Positions 27,829-39,214 of a stretch of DNA of 64,000 nucleotides are shown piece after piece. This stretch comes from Halochromatium sp. (lineage in GTDB: Bacteria > Pseudomonadota > Gammaproteobacteria > Chromatiales > Chromatiaceae). The position numbers and the translations under genes were made by a program. The notes beneath the pieces are model-generated. The model had not been told where the DNA came from and made no database searches. It saw only the letters and a program-made list of their open reading frames with translations. The number at the start of each line of letters is the position of its first letter. Positions within the stretch are counted from its first letter, which is position 1. The stretch covers positions 409,759-473,758 of the forward strand of contig POWB01000001.1 in assembly GCA_010912705.1 (NCBI GenBank), in the 5' to 3' direction.

Positions 27829-28905
27829 CTAAGTCGCAGACCTAGCCAGACAGGCCCAACGGACCAGCAGGGCCTCAAACAGGATCTGTCTATTCAGGGG
27901 CGCATCGATTGACGCCCGTGCTTGCAGCAAGATCTGCAAGAGCCGATGGGCCGCGACCAGCTCGGTCTGCGCGACTAGCGCTGCAAGGGCATCACGCGCA
28001 CCGAGATTGATGATGCGGGCGCCAGTTGGGTCAACTGCTAAACGTAACACATCCATCAGACCATCAATCATCGCGCCAAGTGCCAGCGATGGCTCATGCC
28101 GCTGCCAATCATTGGCGACTGCGAGTGGATCACGCTCGCCACGCGCAACATTGATCAAGTCATCCAGCAGCCTTTGACGCTGCTCCAATGCACCGGTCTC
28201 CGCCAACGCCAATGCACGCAACGGAGCACCCTGCGCCAACGCCAAACAGCGTGCCGCAGGCTCTGCAGGCCCCTCTGAGCCGGCATGCGCCGCAGGGAAC
28301 ACTGTCGATGCGCCTTGCGACAGCAGCCGCGACTCAAGCCAGGGCAGTGCCTGTGTCGCCGGCGGCGAGGTCAAGTTGATCTGCTGGCAACGACTACGAA
28401 TGGTCTGGCTCAGGCGTTGTGGCTGTTCGGTGATCAGCATCCATACCGTCGACTCGACGGGCTCTTCCAGGGTCTTCAAGAGGCTATTGGCAGCAAACAG
28501 ATTCATCGCATCCGCGGGCACAACCATCAAGACTTTTGTCGCGCCTCGCATTGGGGTCAAGGTCTCGCGGGCACAGAGCTGTCGAACCTGCTCAGCCCGA
28601 ATCTCACCGCTGGCCCCATCTGCATCCGGCTCGAGCAACAGCCGGTCTGGGTGATGCCCTGTCGCTAACAGATGACAGTCAGCACAGGTCCCGCAGGGAT
28701 TTCCATCCGCATCAGGCGCAGTGCAGAACAGCAGCCGTGCAAAATGGTCAGCGAGGAGCCGCTTGCCAACCCCTAAGGGTCCACTGATGAGCAAGGCCTG
28801 ACCGAGACGGGCATGACGATGGGCCTCGCGCAACCGCAGCCAGGTCGCATCAAGCCATGGCGGCATCGGCTCCAGCAGCGGCGTTGAGGCGGCCATCTGT
28901 GCCAC
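27829..28905 (-). CDS. holB: DNA polymerase III subunit delta'
   Basis: HARLGQALLISGPLGVGKRLLADHFARLLFC, CGTCADCHLLATGHHPD, NSLLKTLEEP, RSRCQ. Confidence 0.93.
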   Translation of the reverse strand: MAQMAASTPLLEPMPPWLDATWLRLREAHRHARLGQALLISGPLGVGKRLLADHFARLLFCTAPDADGNPCGTCADCHLLATGHHPDRLLLEPDADGASGEIRAEQVRQLCARETLTPMRGATKVLMVVPADAMNLFAANSLLKTLEEPVESTVWMLITEQPQRLSQTIRSRCQQINLTSPPATQALPWLESRLLSQGASTVFPAAHAGSEGPAEPAARCLALAQGAPLRALALAETGALEQRQRLLDDLINVARGERDPLAVANDWQRHEPSLALGAMIDGLMDVLRLAVDPTGARIINLGARDALAALVAQTELVAAHRLLQILLQARASIDAPLNRQILFEALLVRWACLARSAT

Positions 28906-28909
28906 GGAC

Positions 28910-29632
28910 TCAGGCGCCCCCGAGTAAGCGTTGAGTCACAGAGGCCTTGACCGCAGCGGCGACAGCGGCCTCGGTTTGATCGGCATGGATCAGACAGACG
29001 CGTTCAGATGAGCGCTCGGCGATTTCTTGATAGGCCGCTCGCACACGCTCGAAAAAGGCCAGATCCTCGGCCTCGAAACGATCCGGCGCCGAGCGCTGTC
29101 TGGCGCGCGCCAAGCCGCTGGCAACCGACAGATCGAACAAGAGGGTCAGATCGGGCTGGAGACCACGCTGGACGAAGCGCTCCAACGCCTCGATCCGCGA
29201 CCGATCCAACCCGCGCCCACCACCTTGATAGGCATAGGTGGCATCGGTAAAGCGGTCGCAGACTACCCAGCGACCAGCGGCCAATGCAGGCTCGATGCAC
29301 AGCGTCAGATGATCGGCACGCGCGGCAAAGACGAGCAACAGCTCTGCGTCTGCGGACAGCTCAGCATTCGCCGAATCCAGCAACAGCGCACGAATCCGCT
29401 CCGCAGCCGCCGTCCCCCCCGGCTCGCGCGTCACCAACGGATCAATCCCCTGCCCCTGCAGCCAGTCGACTAAGCGCTTGAGCTGCGTCGTCTTGCCCGC
29501 GCCTTCACCGCCTTCTAGGGTGATAAAACGGCCGCGACCCGCACCCTGCCTAGACGACCTAGCCTCAGTCGCAGAGATCGAGGCAGTCGTCATCATGGCT
29601 GCTCCTCCGAATGCGCTTCGATCATCTCGCAA
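28910..29632 (-). CDS. tmk: Thymidylate kinase
   Basis: GRFITLEGGEGAGKTTQLKRL, TREPGGT, VVCDRFTDATYAYQGGGRGLD. Confidence 0.95.
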   Translation of the reverse strand: MRDDRSAFGGAAMMTTASISATEARSSRQGAGRGRFITLEGGEGAGKTTQLKRLVDWLQGQGIDPLVTREPGGTAAAERIRALLLDSANAELSADAELLLVFAARADHLTLCIEPALAAGRWVVCDRFTDATYAYQGGGRGLDRSRIEALERFVQRGLQPDLTLLFDLSVASGLARARQRSAPDRFEAEDLAFFERVRAAYQEIAERSSERVCLIHADQTEAAVAAAVKASVTQRLLGGA

Positions 29633-30672
29633 CGCCCACCGAGCTGGTACTTGCGCACGGCACAGTTATGCTCGCTCAGCGTCGCCGAGAAGTGATGGCT
29701 GCCATCGCCGCGGGCAACGAAGTACAAGGCATCGCCCGGCGCTGGATGCAAGGCCGCATGGATCGCCTCGCGACCCGGTAGCGCGATCGGGGTTGGTGGC
29801 AGCCCGTCGATCACATAGGTGTTGTAGGACGTCTTTCGGCGCAGATCCTCACGTCGGATATTGCCGTCGTAGGCATCGCCCATGCCGTAGATCACGGTCG
29901 GGTCGGTCTGCAGACGCATGCCCTGCTGCAGCCGCCGAATAAACACCCCGGCAATATCCGGACGCTCCTCGGCAAGGCCGGTCTCCTTTTCGATGATCGA
30001 GGCAAGGATCAGCGCCTCGTAGGGCGTTTCGATCGGCAAGCCCTCAGCACGCTGTTCCCACTCTTCGCTCAGTACCTGTTTCATCCGCGCATGGGCGCGT
30101 TTCAGCAGTTCGACATCGGTGCTCTTGCGCGCGACCAGATAGGTATCTGGAAACAGCCAGCCCTCAGGATGCTCATCCTCGATACCCAGCTGCCGCATCA
30201 GCTCAGCATCTGACAATCCGCTCAGCTCATGCGTGAGCACCTCATTGTCTGCGAGGCTATCGACCGCATCGCGAAAGGTTCGACCTTCGATCAGGGTCAC
30301 CGGAAATTGCACTGAGCGACCAGTTGCGAACAACTCCAACAGGTCCAGCGGACGCATGCCATCAACAAGCGCATATTCGCCAGCCTTGATCTGATCTTGC
30401 AAACGCTGCTGGTACGCGAGGGCGATGAAGAAGTAAGGATCACTGATCAGGCCCTCATCCGTCAGCCGGGTCGCCAGTGCACGCAGTCGTGTGCCGGGGC
30501 GGATCGGGAACAGTATCTGCTTGGGCTGAGGCGCCCCCTCAGCGACAGGCGCATCAGGATTGATCAGCACGATGGGGGTTGCTAAGAAACGCTGGTACTC
30601 GAGCAAGAGTACAGCGGCAACCACGACGCCGGCGAAGATCAGCGACAAGAGACCAGAAAAGAAGGCTCTCAC
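29593..30672 (-). CDS. mltG: Endolytic transglycosylase MltG
   Basis: LIEGRTFRDAVDSL, EGWLFPDTYLV, ALILASIIEKETGLAEERPDIAGVFIRRLQQGMRLQTDPTVIYG, YNTYVIDGLPPTPIALPGREAI; likely GTG start overlapping pabC stop. Confidence 0.95.
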   Translation of the reverse strand: MRAFFSGLLSLIFAGVVVAAVLLLEYQRFLATPIVLINPDAPVAEGAPQPKQILFPIRPGTRLRALATRLTDEGLISDPYFFIALAYQQRLQDQIKAGEYALVDGMRPLDLLELFATGRSVQFPVTLIEGRTFRDAVDSLADNEVLTHELSGLSDAELMRQLGIEDEHPEGWLFPDTYLVARKSTDVELLKRAHARMKQVLSEEWEQRAEGLPIETPYEALILASIIEKETGLAEERPDIAGVFIRRLQQGMRLQTDPTVIYGMGDAYDGNIRREDLRRKTSYNTYVIDGLPPTPIALPGREAIHAALHPAPGDALYFVARGDGSHHFSATLSEHNCAVRKYQLGGRCEMIEAHSEEQP

Positions 30673-31523
30673 CAAAGGGACTCCGGTTGCAGCAGCCGCG
30701 TGCGAGCCCGCTCGATCAACGGCCAAGGCAGTAAGGACAGCTCAAAATCGCGGCCTGCAAAGGAGCGAATTGGCCAAACGCCAATCAGCGCATTGGTCAA
30801 GAAGGCGCCTTGCGCCTTGACCAAATCATCTAGGGTCAGCCGCCGTTCTTGAACCCTGAGACCAGCCTCACGCGCCAAACGGAGCGTCATTGAGCGAGCT
30901 GTGCCAGCGACGCCACAGCGATCAATCATTGGCGTCTGAAGCCCTTCTGCAGTGATCAAGAACAGATTGCTCATGGTACCGCAAACTAGCGTGCCTTCGG
31001 CATCAAGCATCAACCCCTCAGCAATGGCCGGCTCGCTCCATTCAGACCGAGCAAGCACCTGCTCAAGCCGATTCAGATGTTTGAGACCCGCGAGTTGGGG
31101 ATTGATTCCGAGCCGGGTGTCACAGAGTCGAACGCAGACGCCCTGCTCCGCTCGGCGATCAGCAGCGATGTCAGCCCAGTCTCTACCCCTGCCCTGATCT
31201 TCTGGCGGCCCATCAACGAGCAGGATACGCGTCGGTTGTGGCTGTGGCGGCGGTCGATAGCCCCGCGCAGAAGGACCGCGCGTTAGCATGATCTTTAGGC
31301 TGCCAACCTCAATGCCCTCAAGGAGCTGCCTAGCCTCCGCCTGCAACCGCGCCGGTGAGGGTAATGGCAACCTGAGCCGGGCAGCGCCAAGCGCGAGACG
31401 GTCGAGGTGATCGAGCCAGCAGCAGGGGCGCCCGCAGCGAACAGCGATGGTCTCGAATAGGCCATCACCATAGGCGAGGCCGCGATCCAGGATATCGATA
31501 TCGGAGCGCAGCTCGCCATTGAC
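30669..31523 (-). CDS. pabC: Aminodeoxychorismate lyase (start uncertain)
   Basis: DRGLAYGDGLFETIAVR, KHLNRLEQVLARSEW, EGLMLDAEGTLVCGTMSNLFLI. Confidence 0.9.
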   Translation of the reverse strand, partial: VNGELRSDIDILDRGLAYGDGLFETIAVRCGRPCCWLDHLDRLALGAARLRLPLPSPARLQAEARQLLEGIEVGSLKIMLTRGPSARGYRPPPQPQPTRILLVDGPPEDQGRGRDWADIAADRRAEQGVCVRLCDTRLGINPQLAGLKHLNRLEQVLARSEWSEPAIAEGLMLDAEGTLVCGTMSNLFLITAEGLQTPMIDRCGVAGTARSMTLRLAREAGLRVQERRLTLDDLVKAQGAFLTNALIGVWPIRSFAGRDFELSLLPWPLIERARTRLLQPESLW

Positions 31524-31596
31524 GAGACAGCGTAACCGGCACTGCCGCGACGCTGGGGCCTTAGGCAAGGCACCTAGCGTCGATTGTGCAGCGCGG

Positions 31597-32835
31597 TTAG
31601 AGTCGCTTGAAGACGAGAGTACCGTTGGTGCCCCCAAAGCCAAACGAGTTGCTCAAGGCCACGTCGATCTTCATCTCGCGCGCGGTATTCGGCACATAGT
31701 CCAGATCGCAGTCTGGGTCCGGCGTCTCGTAGTTGATGGTCGGCGGCGCAACCTGATCACGCATCGCAAGCAGGGTAAAGATCGCCTCGGCACCACCAGC
31801 TGCTCCGAGCATGTGCCCGGTCATCGACTTCGTGGAGCTGACGGCCAATTCATAAGCCCGATCGCCAAAGGCTCGCTTGATCCCCTTGGTCTCGGCGATG
31901 TCACCCGCCGGCGTCGAGGTGCCATGTGCATTGATATAGTCGACTTCGGACGTATCGAGACCAGCATCAGCGAGCGCCATCAGCATGCAGTCGCTGGCAC
32001 CCTCACCGGTCAAGGAGGGTGCGGTCATGTGATAGGCATCGGAGTTCATGCCAATGCCAACGACCTCGGCATAGATGCGCGCTCCACGCGCCTTCGCATG
32101 CTCATACTCTTCTAGCAGCATCACACCAGCGCCGTCACTCAGCACGAAGCCATCCCGATTCTTGTCAAACGGGCGACTAGCCCCTTGGGGATCATCGTTA
32201 CGCGTTGAGAGCGCACGCGCCGCAGCGAAACCGCCAAGTCCAACAGGCGAGGTTGCCATCTCGGCCCCCCCAGCAAGCATCGCGTCGACCACACCATGGC
32301 GAATCATGAATGCGGCATCGCCGATGTTGTGTGTCGCCGTACTACAGGCGGAGACGATCGAGTAGTTCGGCCCCTTGAGCCCATATTTAATCGAAAGATC
32401 ACCGGCAACCATATTGACGATATTCGCCGGGACAAAGAAGGGTGAGATCTTCCGCGGGCCGCCCTCTAGGTAGGCCCCATAGTTATTCTCGATGCCGGTA
32501 ATACCGCCAATGCCCGAGCCGATCACCACACCGATGCGGCGGCAATTCTCTTCAGTAATCTCGAGGCCCGAATCTTCGATCGCTTGCGTGCCGGCGGCAA
32601 TGCCATAATGGATGAAGGCATCCATCTTGCGCGACTCTTTCTTGGTCACATACTGGGTGACGTCGAACCCATAGATTGGACCGCCGAAGCGACTGCTAAA
32701 GGGACTCACGTCGAAGTGGGTGATTGGTTGAATCCCACTCCGCCCCGCCAGGATGCTCTCCCAAGCGGACGGAATGTCGAGGCCCACCGGCGCCACGATA
32801 CCAAGGCCGGTGACGACTACCCTTCTGCCAGACAT
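31597..32835 (-). CDS. fabF: Beta-ketoacyl-ACP synthase II
   Basis: [53 protein letters not shown]. Confidence 0.97.
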   Translation of the reverse strand: MSGRRVVVTGLGIVAPVGLDIPSAWESILAGRSGIQPITHFDVSPFSSRFGGPIYGFDVTQYVTKKESRKMDAFIHYGIAAGTQAIEDSGLEITEENCRRIGVVIGSGIGGITGIENNYGAYLEGGPRKISPFFVPANIVNMVAGDLSIKYGLKGPNYSIVSACSTATHNIGDAAFMIRHGVVDAMLAGGAEMATSPVGLGGFAAARALSTRNDDPQGASRPFDKNRDGFVLSDGAGVMLLEEYEHAKARGARIYAEVVGIGMNSDAYHMTAPSLTGEGASDCMLMALADAGLDTSEVDYINAHGTSTPAGDIAETKGIKRAFGDRAYELAVSSTKSMTGHMLGAAGGAEAIFTLLAMRDQVAPPTINYETPDPDCDLDYVPNTAREMKIDVALSNSFGFGGTNGTLVFKRL

Positions 32836-32991
32836 GAATTACCCCTCAAATCTAGATGGCGACGCCAAGCCGCCGAACACTGCAGGCTCAACGCCGGGTC
32901 ATTGCGAGCTGCGCTCTTCAACCCGGCACGAGAGCCTGGAAGATTACGGCTGACGTGCCCCGGTAGACACCGGACAATCACGGGTTCAGGA

Positions 32992-33228
32992 TCAACCAAG
33001 ATGCGCGTTGACGTAATCGACAGCCTCTTTGACCTTGGTGATCTTCTCAGCGTCCTCGTCTGGGATCTCGGTCTCAAACTCTTCTTCAAGCGCCATAACA
33101 AGCTCAACCGTATCCAGCGAGTCGGCGCCCAAGTCATCGACGAAGGACGCATCCATGGTCACTTCCTCTTCCTTGACGCCGAGCTGCTCGACGACGATCT
33201 TGCGCACCCGCTCTTCAACGCTACTCAT
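32992..33228 (-). CDS. acpP: Acyl carrier protein
   Basis: [73 protein letters not shown]. Confidence 0.98.
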   Translation of the reverse strand: MSSVEERVRKIVVEQLGVKEEEVTMDASFVDDLGADSLDTVELVMALEEEFETEIPDEDAEKITKVKEAVDYVNAHLG

Positions 33229-33381
33229 GATTGATTTACCCTCAGGATGTGGAGACACGTCACCTTCTCTTAGAGAGGCCGCGCCATTTTAGAGACAAAC
33301 ACCAGCGGACGAAAGCTGAATCGACATCCAGCAACATCCACCCAACAGCCGCGATTCGAGGTTTCAAATCAGCGGTCTAAT

Positions 33382-34134
33382 TCAGACCATGAGCATCCCG
33401 CCATTGACATGAAGGGTTTGGCCCGTGATGTACGCGGCCGTCGGCAAGGCCAAGAAGGCGACCGCGGCAGCGATCTCGTCCGCAGACCCAAGCCGGCCAA
33501 GCGGGATGCTCGAGAGCAGTGCTTCGCGCTGGGCCTCGGGGAGCTCGCGGGTCATATCGGTATCAATGAAGCCAGGCGCGACGACATTGACCGTGATGCC
33601 GCGCGGGCCAAGCTCGCGGGCGAGCGACTTGCTAAAGCCAATCAGGCCCGCCTTGGAGGCCGCGTAGTTGCATTGTCCAGCGTTACCACTAACGCCCACC
33701 ACCGAGCTGACATTGATGATCCGGCCATGGCGTGCCTTGGTCATCGGTCGTGAGCAGGCTTTACAGAGGCGGAAGGCAGAGGTCAGGTTAGTGTCCAGGA
33801 TCGCATCCCATTCCTCTTCTTTCATGCGCATCAGCAGATTGTCGCGCGTGATCCCGGCGTTATTGACCAGGATCGACGGCTTTGACCCAAACTGCTCCTC
33901 GACCGCCGCTAGTGCCGCATCAACGGATGCCTGCTGGGTCACGTCCAGGCATAAGCCAATACCACCGCTCGAGCCAGCCAGACGCTCAGTAATTCGCGCC
34001 GCGCCGGCTTCGGTGGTTGCCGTCCCAGCCACCTTAGCGCCCAGGCGCGCCAACTCGTCGGCAATCGCGGCACCAATACCGCGGCTGGCACCGGTCACCA
34101 GTGCAATCTCAGCATCAAGCATGGAATCAGCCAT
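33382..34134 (-). CDS. fabG: 3-oxoacyl-ACP reductase
   Basis: EIALVTGASRGIGAAIADELARLGAKV, NNAGITRDNLLMRMKEEEWD, YAASKAGLIGFSKSLARELGPRGITVNVVAPGFIDTDMT. Confidence 0.97.
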   Translation of the reverse strand: MADSMLDAEIALVTGASRGIGAAIADELARLGAKVAGTATTEAGAARITERLAGSSGGIGLCLDVTQQASVDAALAAVEEQFGSKPSILVNNAGITRDNLLMRMKEEEWDAILDTNLTSAFRLCKACSRPMTKARHGRIINVSSVVGVSGNAGQCNYAASKAGLIGFSKSLARELGPRGITVNVVAPGFIDTDMTRELPEAQREALLSSIPLGRLGSADEIAAAVAFLALPTAAYITGQTLHVNGGMLMV

Positions 34135-35071
34135 GAGTACTCGCCTCAAGTGCGCTCGACAACCCTTCCGGGTCGAATACCGGCAGGATTGTCAGCCGTT
34201 TATCAATTCGTTTTCCGAGCCCAGTGAGGACCTTACCAGGTCCTGCTTCGATGCCGAGCCGAGCACCAGGATCTGCGATGGCGCGAATGGTCTCTACCCA
34301 GCGCACCGGGCTAAACAACTGCTCTGCCAAGCGCTGACGAATCAGCGCTGGCGACTCGGCCATCTCGATACTCACGTTGTGGATCACCGGGATCGATGGC
34401 AGATGAAATTCAGTCTGCTCTAGTTGCACGGCTAGCTCAGTCGCCGCCTCGCGCATCAGCGCACAGTGCGAGGGCACGCTCACTGGCAAGAGCACCGCCC
34501 GCTTGGCACCAGCAGCCTTAGAGGCATCGATCGCTCGCTGCACCGCGGCGCGCTCTCCTGCAATCACCACCTGTCCAGGCGCGTTAAAGTTGACCGGCTC
34601 GAGGATCTGACCTGCCGCCTGCGACCGACAGAGCTCAGCAACCGCGTCATCATCCAATCCAAGCAGCGCCGCCATAGCACCCGCCTCGCCAGGCACTGCT
34701 GACTGCATCAAGCGCGCTCGCTCGGCCACCAAACGAACCGCATCTTCAAAGGTCAAGGCCCCCGCACAAGACAGCGCACTGTACTCGCCGAGACTATGCC
34801 CCGCCATGACCGAGGGCATTGCACCGCCTTGCTCACGCCAGACGCGCCAGACAGCAACACCGGCGGCAAGCATCGCCGGCTGGGTATTCAGCGTTTGATC
34901 GAGCGCCTCTTTCGGCCCTTCCTGCGAGAGCCGCCAGAGATCTCGGCCGAGCACTTGCGAGGCCTCATCGAAAGTCGCTTGAACCTGCGGAAATGCGGCC
35001 GCTAGCTCAGCGAGCATGCCGATGGCCTGCGAGCCTTGCCCAGGAAAGAGGAAAGCGGGATGCGTCGTCAT
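34127..35071 (-). CDS. fabD: Malonyl-CoA:ACP transacylase
   Basis: FLFPGQGSQAIGM, MAGHSLGEYSAL, NFNAPGQVVIAG, VPSHCALM. Confidence 0.97.
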   Translation of the reverse strand: MTTHPAFLFPGQGSQAIGMLAELAAAFPQVQATFDEASQVLGRDLWRLSQEGPKEALDQTLNTQPAMLAAGVAVWRVWREQGGAMPSVMAGHSLGEYSALSCAGALTFEDAVRLVAERARLMQSAVPGEAGAMAALLGLDDDAVAELCRSQAAGQILEPVNFNAPGQVVIAGERAAVQRAIDASKAAGAKRAVLLPVSVPSHCALMREAATELAVQLEQTEFHLPSIPVIHNVSIEMAESPALIRQRLAEQLFSPVRWVETIRAIADPGARLGIEAGPGKVLTGLGKRIDKRLTILPVFDPEGLSSALEASTHG

Positions 35072-35086
35072 CAAAAGCCCCAACGA

Positions 35087-36046
35087 TCAGTAGCGCAGTA
35101 GCGCCGAACCCCAAGTAAAGCCGCCACCGAAGGCCTCCATCAGCACGATCTGACCACGCTGGATGCGACCATCGCGAACCGCCTGATCGAAGGCCAGAGG
35201 GATCGACGCGGCTGAAGTGTTGCCATGCTCACCGACCGTAACCACCACCTGCTCCATCGCCAGATCCAGCTTCCGTGCCGTTGCTTTGATGATGCGCAGG
35301 TTGGCCTGATGTGGAACCAGCCAGTCGATATCGGCGCGGGTCATATGATTGGCCGCCAGGGTGTCATCGACGATCGCGCCCAGCGTCGTCACGGCAACCC
35401 GAAACACCTCGTTGCCCTTCATCTGCATGTAGGGTGAGCCATTGCCACCGTTGCCGATACCTGCCGGCACCTGCAGCAGCTCGCGATAGGCGCCATCGGC
35501 ATGCAAGTGGGTCGAGATGATGCCTGGCTCATCGGCGGCACCAATCACCACCGCCCCGGCACCATCGCCAAATAGGACGCAGGTACCGCGGTCGGTCCAA
35601 TCAAGGATGCGTGAGAGGGTCTCAGCTCCCACCACTAGGGCGCGCTCGGCACTGCCGGTGCGAATGAACTTTTCGGCAACCGCGAGGGCATAAATGAAGC
35701 CAGTGCAGACCGCCTGGACATCGAAGGCAGGACAGCCGTGACTATCCAGGCGCTCTTGTAGCAGGCAGGCACTACTCGGAAAGGTCTGGTCCGGCGTCGT
35801 TGTCGCCACCACGATTAGATCAAGCTCAGACGCCTTAACGCCGGCAGCGCTTAATGCCGCCAGCGCCGCCCGCTCGGCCAGATCGACGCAGGTTTCATCC
35901 TCTGCAGCGATATGCCGTTGGCGAATGCCGGTGCGCTCCCGAATCCAATCATCGGAGGTGTCGACCAAACGCTCCAGCTCTTGATTGGTCAGGATCTTTG
36001 CCGGCAAGGCGCTGCCCGTGCCGAGGATCTGAGTAAAACGATTCAT
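35087..36046 (-). CDS. fabH: Beta-ketoacyl-ACP synthase III
   Basis: [78 protein letters not shown]. Confidence 0.97.
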   Translation of the reverse strand: MNRFTQILGTGSALPAKILTNQELERLVDTSDDWIRERTGIRQRHIAAEDETCVDLAERAALAALSAAGVKASELDLIVVATTTPDQTFPSSACLLQERLDSHGCPAFDVQAVCTGFIYALAVAEKFIRTGSAERALVVGAETLSRILDWTDRGTCVLFGDGAGAVVIGAADEPGIISTHLHADGAYRELLQVPAGIGNGGNGSPYMQMKGNEVFRVAVTTLGAIVDDTLAANHMTRADIDWLVPHQANLRIIKATARKLDLAMEQVVVTVGEHGNTSAASIPLAFDQAVRDGRIQRGQIVLMEAFGGGFTWGSALLRY

Positions 36047-37104
36047 GCTGAGACCCTCTCGGCCTGCAGCCTGGTGGCGCGGGCAGCGCGGGCCTCGCCC
36101 ATGTGCGCTTCCACCTCCCGCTCGATGCGCGCAATGACGCCAGAGCGAACCTCGTGATCGGCGATGCGCAAGGCATTCTCAAACGCCAGCGCATCGGCAC
36201 CACCATGGCTCTTGATCACGATTCCCCGCAGTCCGAGCAGGCTGGCACCGTTATATCGGCGCGGATCAACCTCGGCGCGAAAGCCCCTCAGGACCGGCAG
36301 CGCTACCAGACCGGACAGGCGACTGAGCCAGGTGCGCCGAAAACGTCGCTTCAGCATTTCAGAGATCAGTTTGGCAACACCCTCGCTCGCCTTCAACGCA
36401 ACATTCCCAACGAAGCCATCCGAGACAACCACATCGACATCCCCAAGATAGACGTCGTCACCTTCGACATAACCGACATAGTTCAACGAGCTTGCGGCGA
36501 GCAGCTCGTGGGCGCCTCGTACCTGGTCGTTACCCTTGATCTCCTCTGCACCGATATTGAGCAGCCCGACCCTGGGCATCGGAAGACCCTGCACGGCGCG
36601 CACCAGCTCGCTGCCCATGACGGCGAATTGGAACAGATGCTCGGCGGTGCAGTCGACGTTGGCACCGAGGTCGAGCATGTGGGTCTGGCCCTTGAGCGCC
36701 GGGATCGCGGTGATGATGGCCGGGCGGTCGATATGTGGCAGCGTCTTGAGGACGAATCGAGCCGTGGCCATAAGCGCACCGGTATTCCCGGCACTGACAC
36801 AGGCATCGGCCTCACCACGCTTGACCAGATCGATCGCAACCCGCATCGACGAGTCTTTTTTGCCACGCAAGGCCTTGGAAGGCAGCTCATCCATCGCTAC
36901 TTCTTGAGAGGCAGGCTGGATGCGGATACGCTCATCATTGACTGCTGAGCGCGGTAGATGGTTGGCGATGGCCTCTTCGCGGCCGACGAGGATGAGATTG
37001 CACTGCGGTCGATCCGCTAGGAATCGCAGTGCCGCGGGAACCACGACGCCTGGGCCGTGATCGCCACCCATGGCATCCAACGCAAGGGTCTGTCGAACAG
37101 CCAA
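36043..37104 (-). CDS. plsX: Phosphate acyltransferase PlsX
   Basis: [39 protein letters not shown]-like, [18 protein letters not shown]. Confidence 0.97.
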   Translation of the reverse strand: MAVRQTLALDAMGGDHGPGVVVPAALRFLADRPQCNLILVGREEAIANHLPRSAVNDERIRIQPASQEVAMDELPSKALRGKKDSSMRVAIDLVKRGEADACVSAGNTGALMATARFVLKTLPHIDRPAIITAIPALKGQTHMLDLGANVDCTAEHLFQFAVMGSELVRAVQGLPMPRVGLLNIGAEEIKGNDQVRGAHELLAASSLNYVGYVEGDDVYLGDVDVVVSDGFVGNVALKASEGVAKLISEMLKRRFRRTWLSRLSGLVALPVLRGFRAEVDPRRYNGASLLGLRGIVIKSHGGADALAFENALRIADHEVRSGVIARIEREVEAHMGEARAARATRLQAERVSA

Positions 37105-37232
37105 GTCGGTGTCTCCTTGTGGATAGAGCCTATTCGCAAGCAGGGCGGACGCATGCGGCCTCGGCTCGTCAGAGCACGACTGCCGCTTGAATGGCGTCAG
37201 CCGCCGCGACCTGACTGAATAAATGCGACGCT

Positions 37233-37409
37233 TTAGTCTTGTTTATCAATGACTTTGCGACCACGGTAGAAACCATCTGGGGTCACATGATGACGTCGAT
37301 GGATCTCGCCGGTGGTCCCGTCTTCCGACAGCGTTGGGCGGGAGAGTGCATCGTGGGAGCGACGCATGCCGCGCTTAGAGGGGGTCTTACGATTTTGTTG
37401 AACGGCCAT
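37233..37409 (-). CDS. rpmF: 50S ribosomal protein L32
   Basis: [58 protein letters not shown]; below the track length cut-off. Confidence 0.96.
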   Translation of the reverse strand: MAVQQNRKTPSKRGMRRSHDALSRPTLSEDGTTGEIHRRHHVTPDGFYRGRKVIDKQD

Positions 37410-37438
37410 TTCGATCTCCGCGTGGGTCGCGATTAATC

Positions 37439-38035
37439 CTAATGCTCAGAGTCATCTCGTTTTGTTTTTAGCGCTGCCAGACCCGCAAAGGGATGCCCTC
37501 TACCCTGATCTGCTGGTGACAACTGCTTGGAGGCTGCAGGGGCTAAATCACCGCTAGCAAGGGCGCGCGGTGGCTCACAGGCACCCTCAGGATGTCTCGG
37601 GATCGCTGGCACCTCCAGAATAAGCTCATCTTCAATCAGATCGGACGGTCGCATCAGGCGATCCTCGATCATCAATGGCTCATACTGGGGCGGTAGCGCC
37701 CTAGCCTCATCGATCCCAGCAACCAGCGCGAGACTCACCGATGTATCGACGGCGAGGTCATAGCGCTCGAAACAGCGTTGGCAGCGCAGCGGTAAGACCG
37801 CAGCCACCTTGCCCACCACTGTTGGTCGCTGATCGGCATCACGCCCAAACGCGAAACGATAGCGAACCGCGCCACCAATGGGATCATCAGTCCTTTGCGC
37901 CGGCGCCTCGCGCTCAGGCTGCCAGAGCAGTTTCGCGAGCCGCGGCAGGCGCCTTAGCGCCATTTCGCCCTCAAAGACCGCAGACTGCGCAACCGCTTTT
38001 TTTGGGTCGAGGAGATCCGGAAAAGAGACCGACAT
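37439..38035 (-). CDS. DUF177/YceD family protein
   Basis: [29 protein letters not shown]...[17 protein letters not shown]; upstream of rpmF. Confidence 0.9.
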   Translation of the reverse strand: MSVSFPDLLDPKKAVAQSAVFEGEMALRRLPRLAKLLWQPEREAPAQRTDDPIGGAVRYRFAFGRDADQRPTVVGKVAAVLPLRCQRCFERYDLAVDTSVSLALVAGIDEARALPPQYEPLMIEDRLMRPSDLIEDELILEVPAIPRHPEGACEPPRALASGDLAPAASKQLSPADQGRGHPFAGLAALKTKRDDSEH

Positions 38036-38076
38036 AAGCCGTTAAATATAAAACGACAGCATTGCTGCTGTCAATA

Positions 38077-39210
38077 TCAGCTTCCGGTCAAGGCGAGCAG
38101 CACGCCCGCTGCCACGGCGGAGCCGATGACGCCAGCCACGTTCGGTCCCATCGCATGCATCAATAGGAAATTGTGCGGATCAGCATCAAGGCCGACGCGA
38201 TTGACCACGCGCGCGGCCATTGGCACTGCCGACACGCCGGCCGCCCCGATCAGTGGATTCACCTTGCCGCCCGTCGCCCGGTACATGATCTTGCCCATCA
38301 GCACGCCGGCTGCGGTACCGATTGAAAAGGCCAAAGCGCCAAGAACCAGGATGCCGAGGGTCTCGAGGGCAAGAAACTTGTCCGCCGAGAGCTTCGAGCC
38401 GACGGCCAGGCCCAGCATGATGGTGACGATGTTGATGATCTCATTCTGCGCCGCCCGACTCAGGCGCTCGACCACGCCGCTTTCGCGCAACAGGTTACCG
38501 AACATCAGCATGCCGATCAGCGGTGCTGCCGACGGTAACAGCAGCGCACAGAGGGTCAGCACAACAAAGGGGAACAGGATGCGCTCGAGCCGCGAGACCG
38601 GCCGTAATTGCTGCATGACCACCGCACGCTCCTTCTTGGTGGTCAGCAGCCGCATGATCGGCGGCTGGATGATCGGCACCAGCGCCATGTACGAGTAAGC
38701 GGCAACCGCAATGGCCCCTAGCAGATCAGGCGCCAGTCGTGAGGCGAGGAAGATCGCCGTCGGACCATCCGCGCCACCGATGATCGCGATGGCAGAGGCG
38801 TCCTGAAGCGTGAAGTCGAAGCCCGGCAGCAGATTCAGAGCCACCGCACCGATCAGGGTCGCGAAGATACCGAATTGTGCCGCAGCCCCAAGCAAGAGCG
38901 TCGATGGGCGCGCGATCAAGGCACCAAAATCGGTCAGCGCACCAACGCCCATGAAGATCAGCAGCGGGAAGATCCCCGTCTCGACACCCGCCGTGTAGAT
39001 CATCCCGATCAGACCATCGGGACCACCAATGCCAGCTACAGGAATATTGCAGAGCACCGCGCCGAAGCCGATCGGCACTAGCAACAGGGGCTCAAACTTC
39101 TTCGCAATCGCCAGGTAGATCAGACCGCAGCCAACCGCGATCATCAGTACCTGACCCCAGTCGAAATTGGCAATCCCGGTCGATTGCCATAGCTTCAGCA
39201 GCTCGTCCAT
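38077..39210 (-). CDS. oadB: Sodium-translocating decarboxylase beta subunit
   Basis: [77 protein letters not shown]. Confidence 0.96.
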   Translation of the reverse strand: MDELLKLWQSTGIANFDWGQVLMIAVGCGLIYLAIAKKFEPLLLVPIGFGAVLCNIPVAGIGGPDGLIGMIYTAGVETGIFPLLIFMGVGALTDFGALIARPSTLLLGAAAQFGIFATLIGAVALNLLPGFDFTLQDASAIAIIGGADGPTAIFLASRLAPDLLGAIAVAAYSYMALVPIIQPPIMRLLTTKKERAVVMQQLRPVSRLERILFPFVVLTLCALLLPSAAPLIGMLMFGNLLRESGVVERLSRAAQNEIINIVTIMLGLAVGSKLSADKFLALETLGILVLGALAFSIGTAAGVLMGKIMYRATGGKVNPLIGAAGVSAVPMAARVVNRVGLDADPHNFLLMHAMGPNVAGVIGSAVAAGVLLALTGS

Positions 39211-39214
39211 CGCG

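Noticed and set aside
37685-37705. ggcggtagc match to an RfaH ops core
   Set aside because: Lies inside the DUF177 coding sequence, not in a transcribed 5' leader of a long operon.
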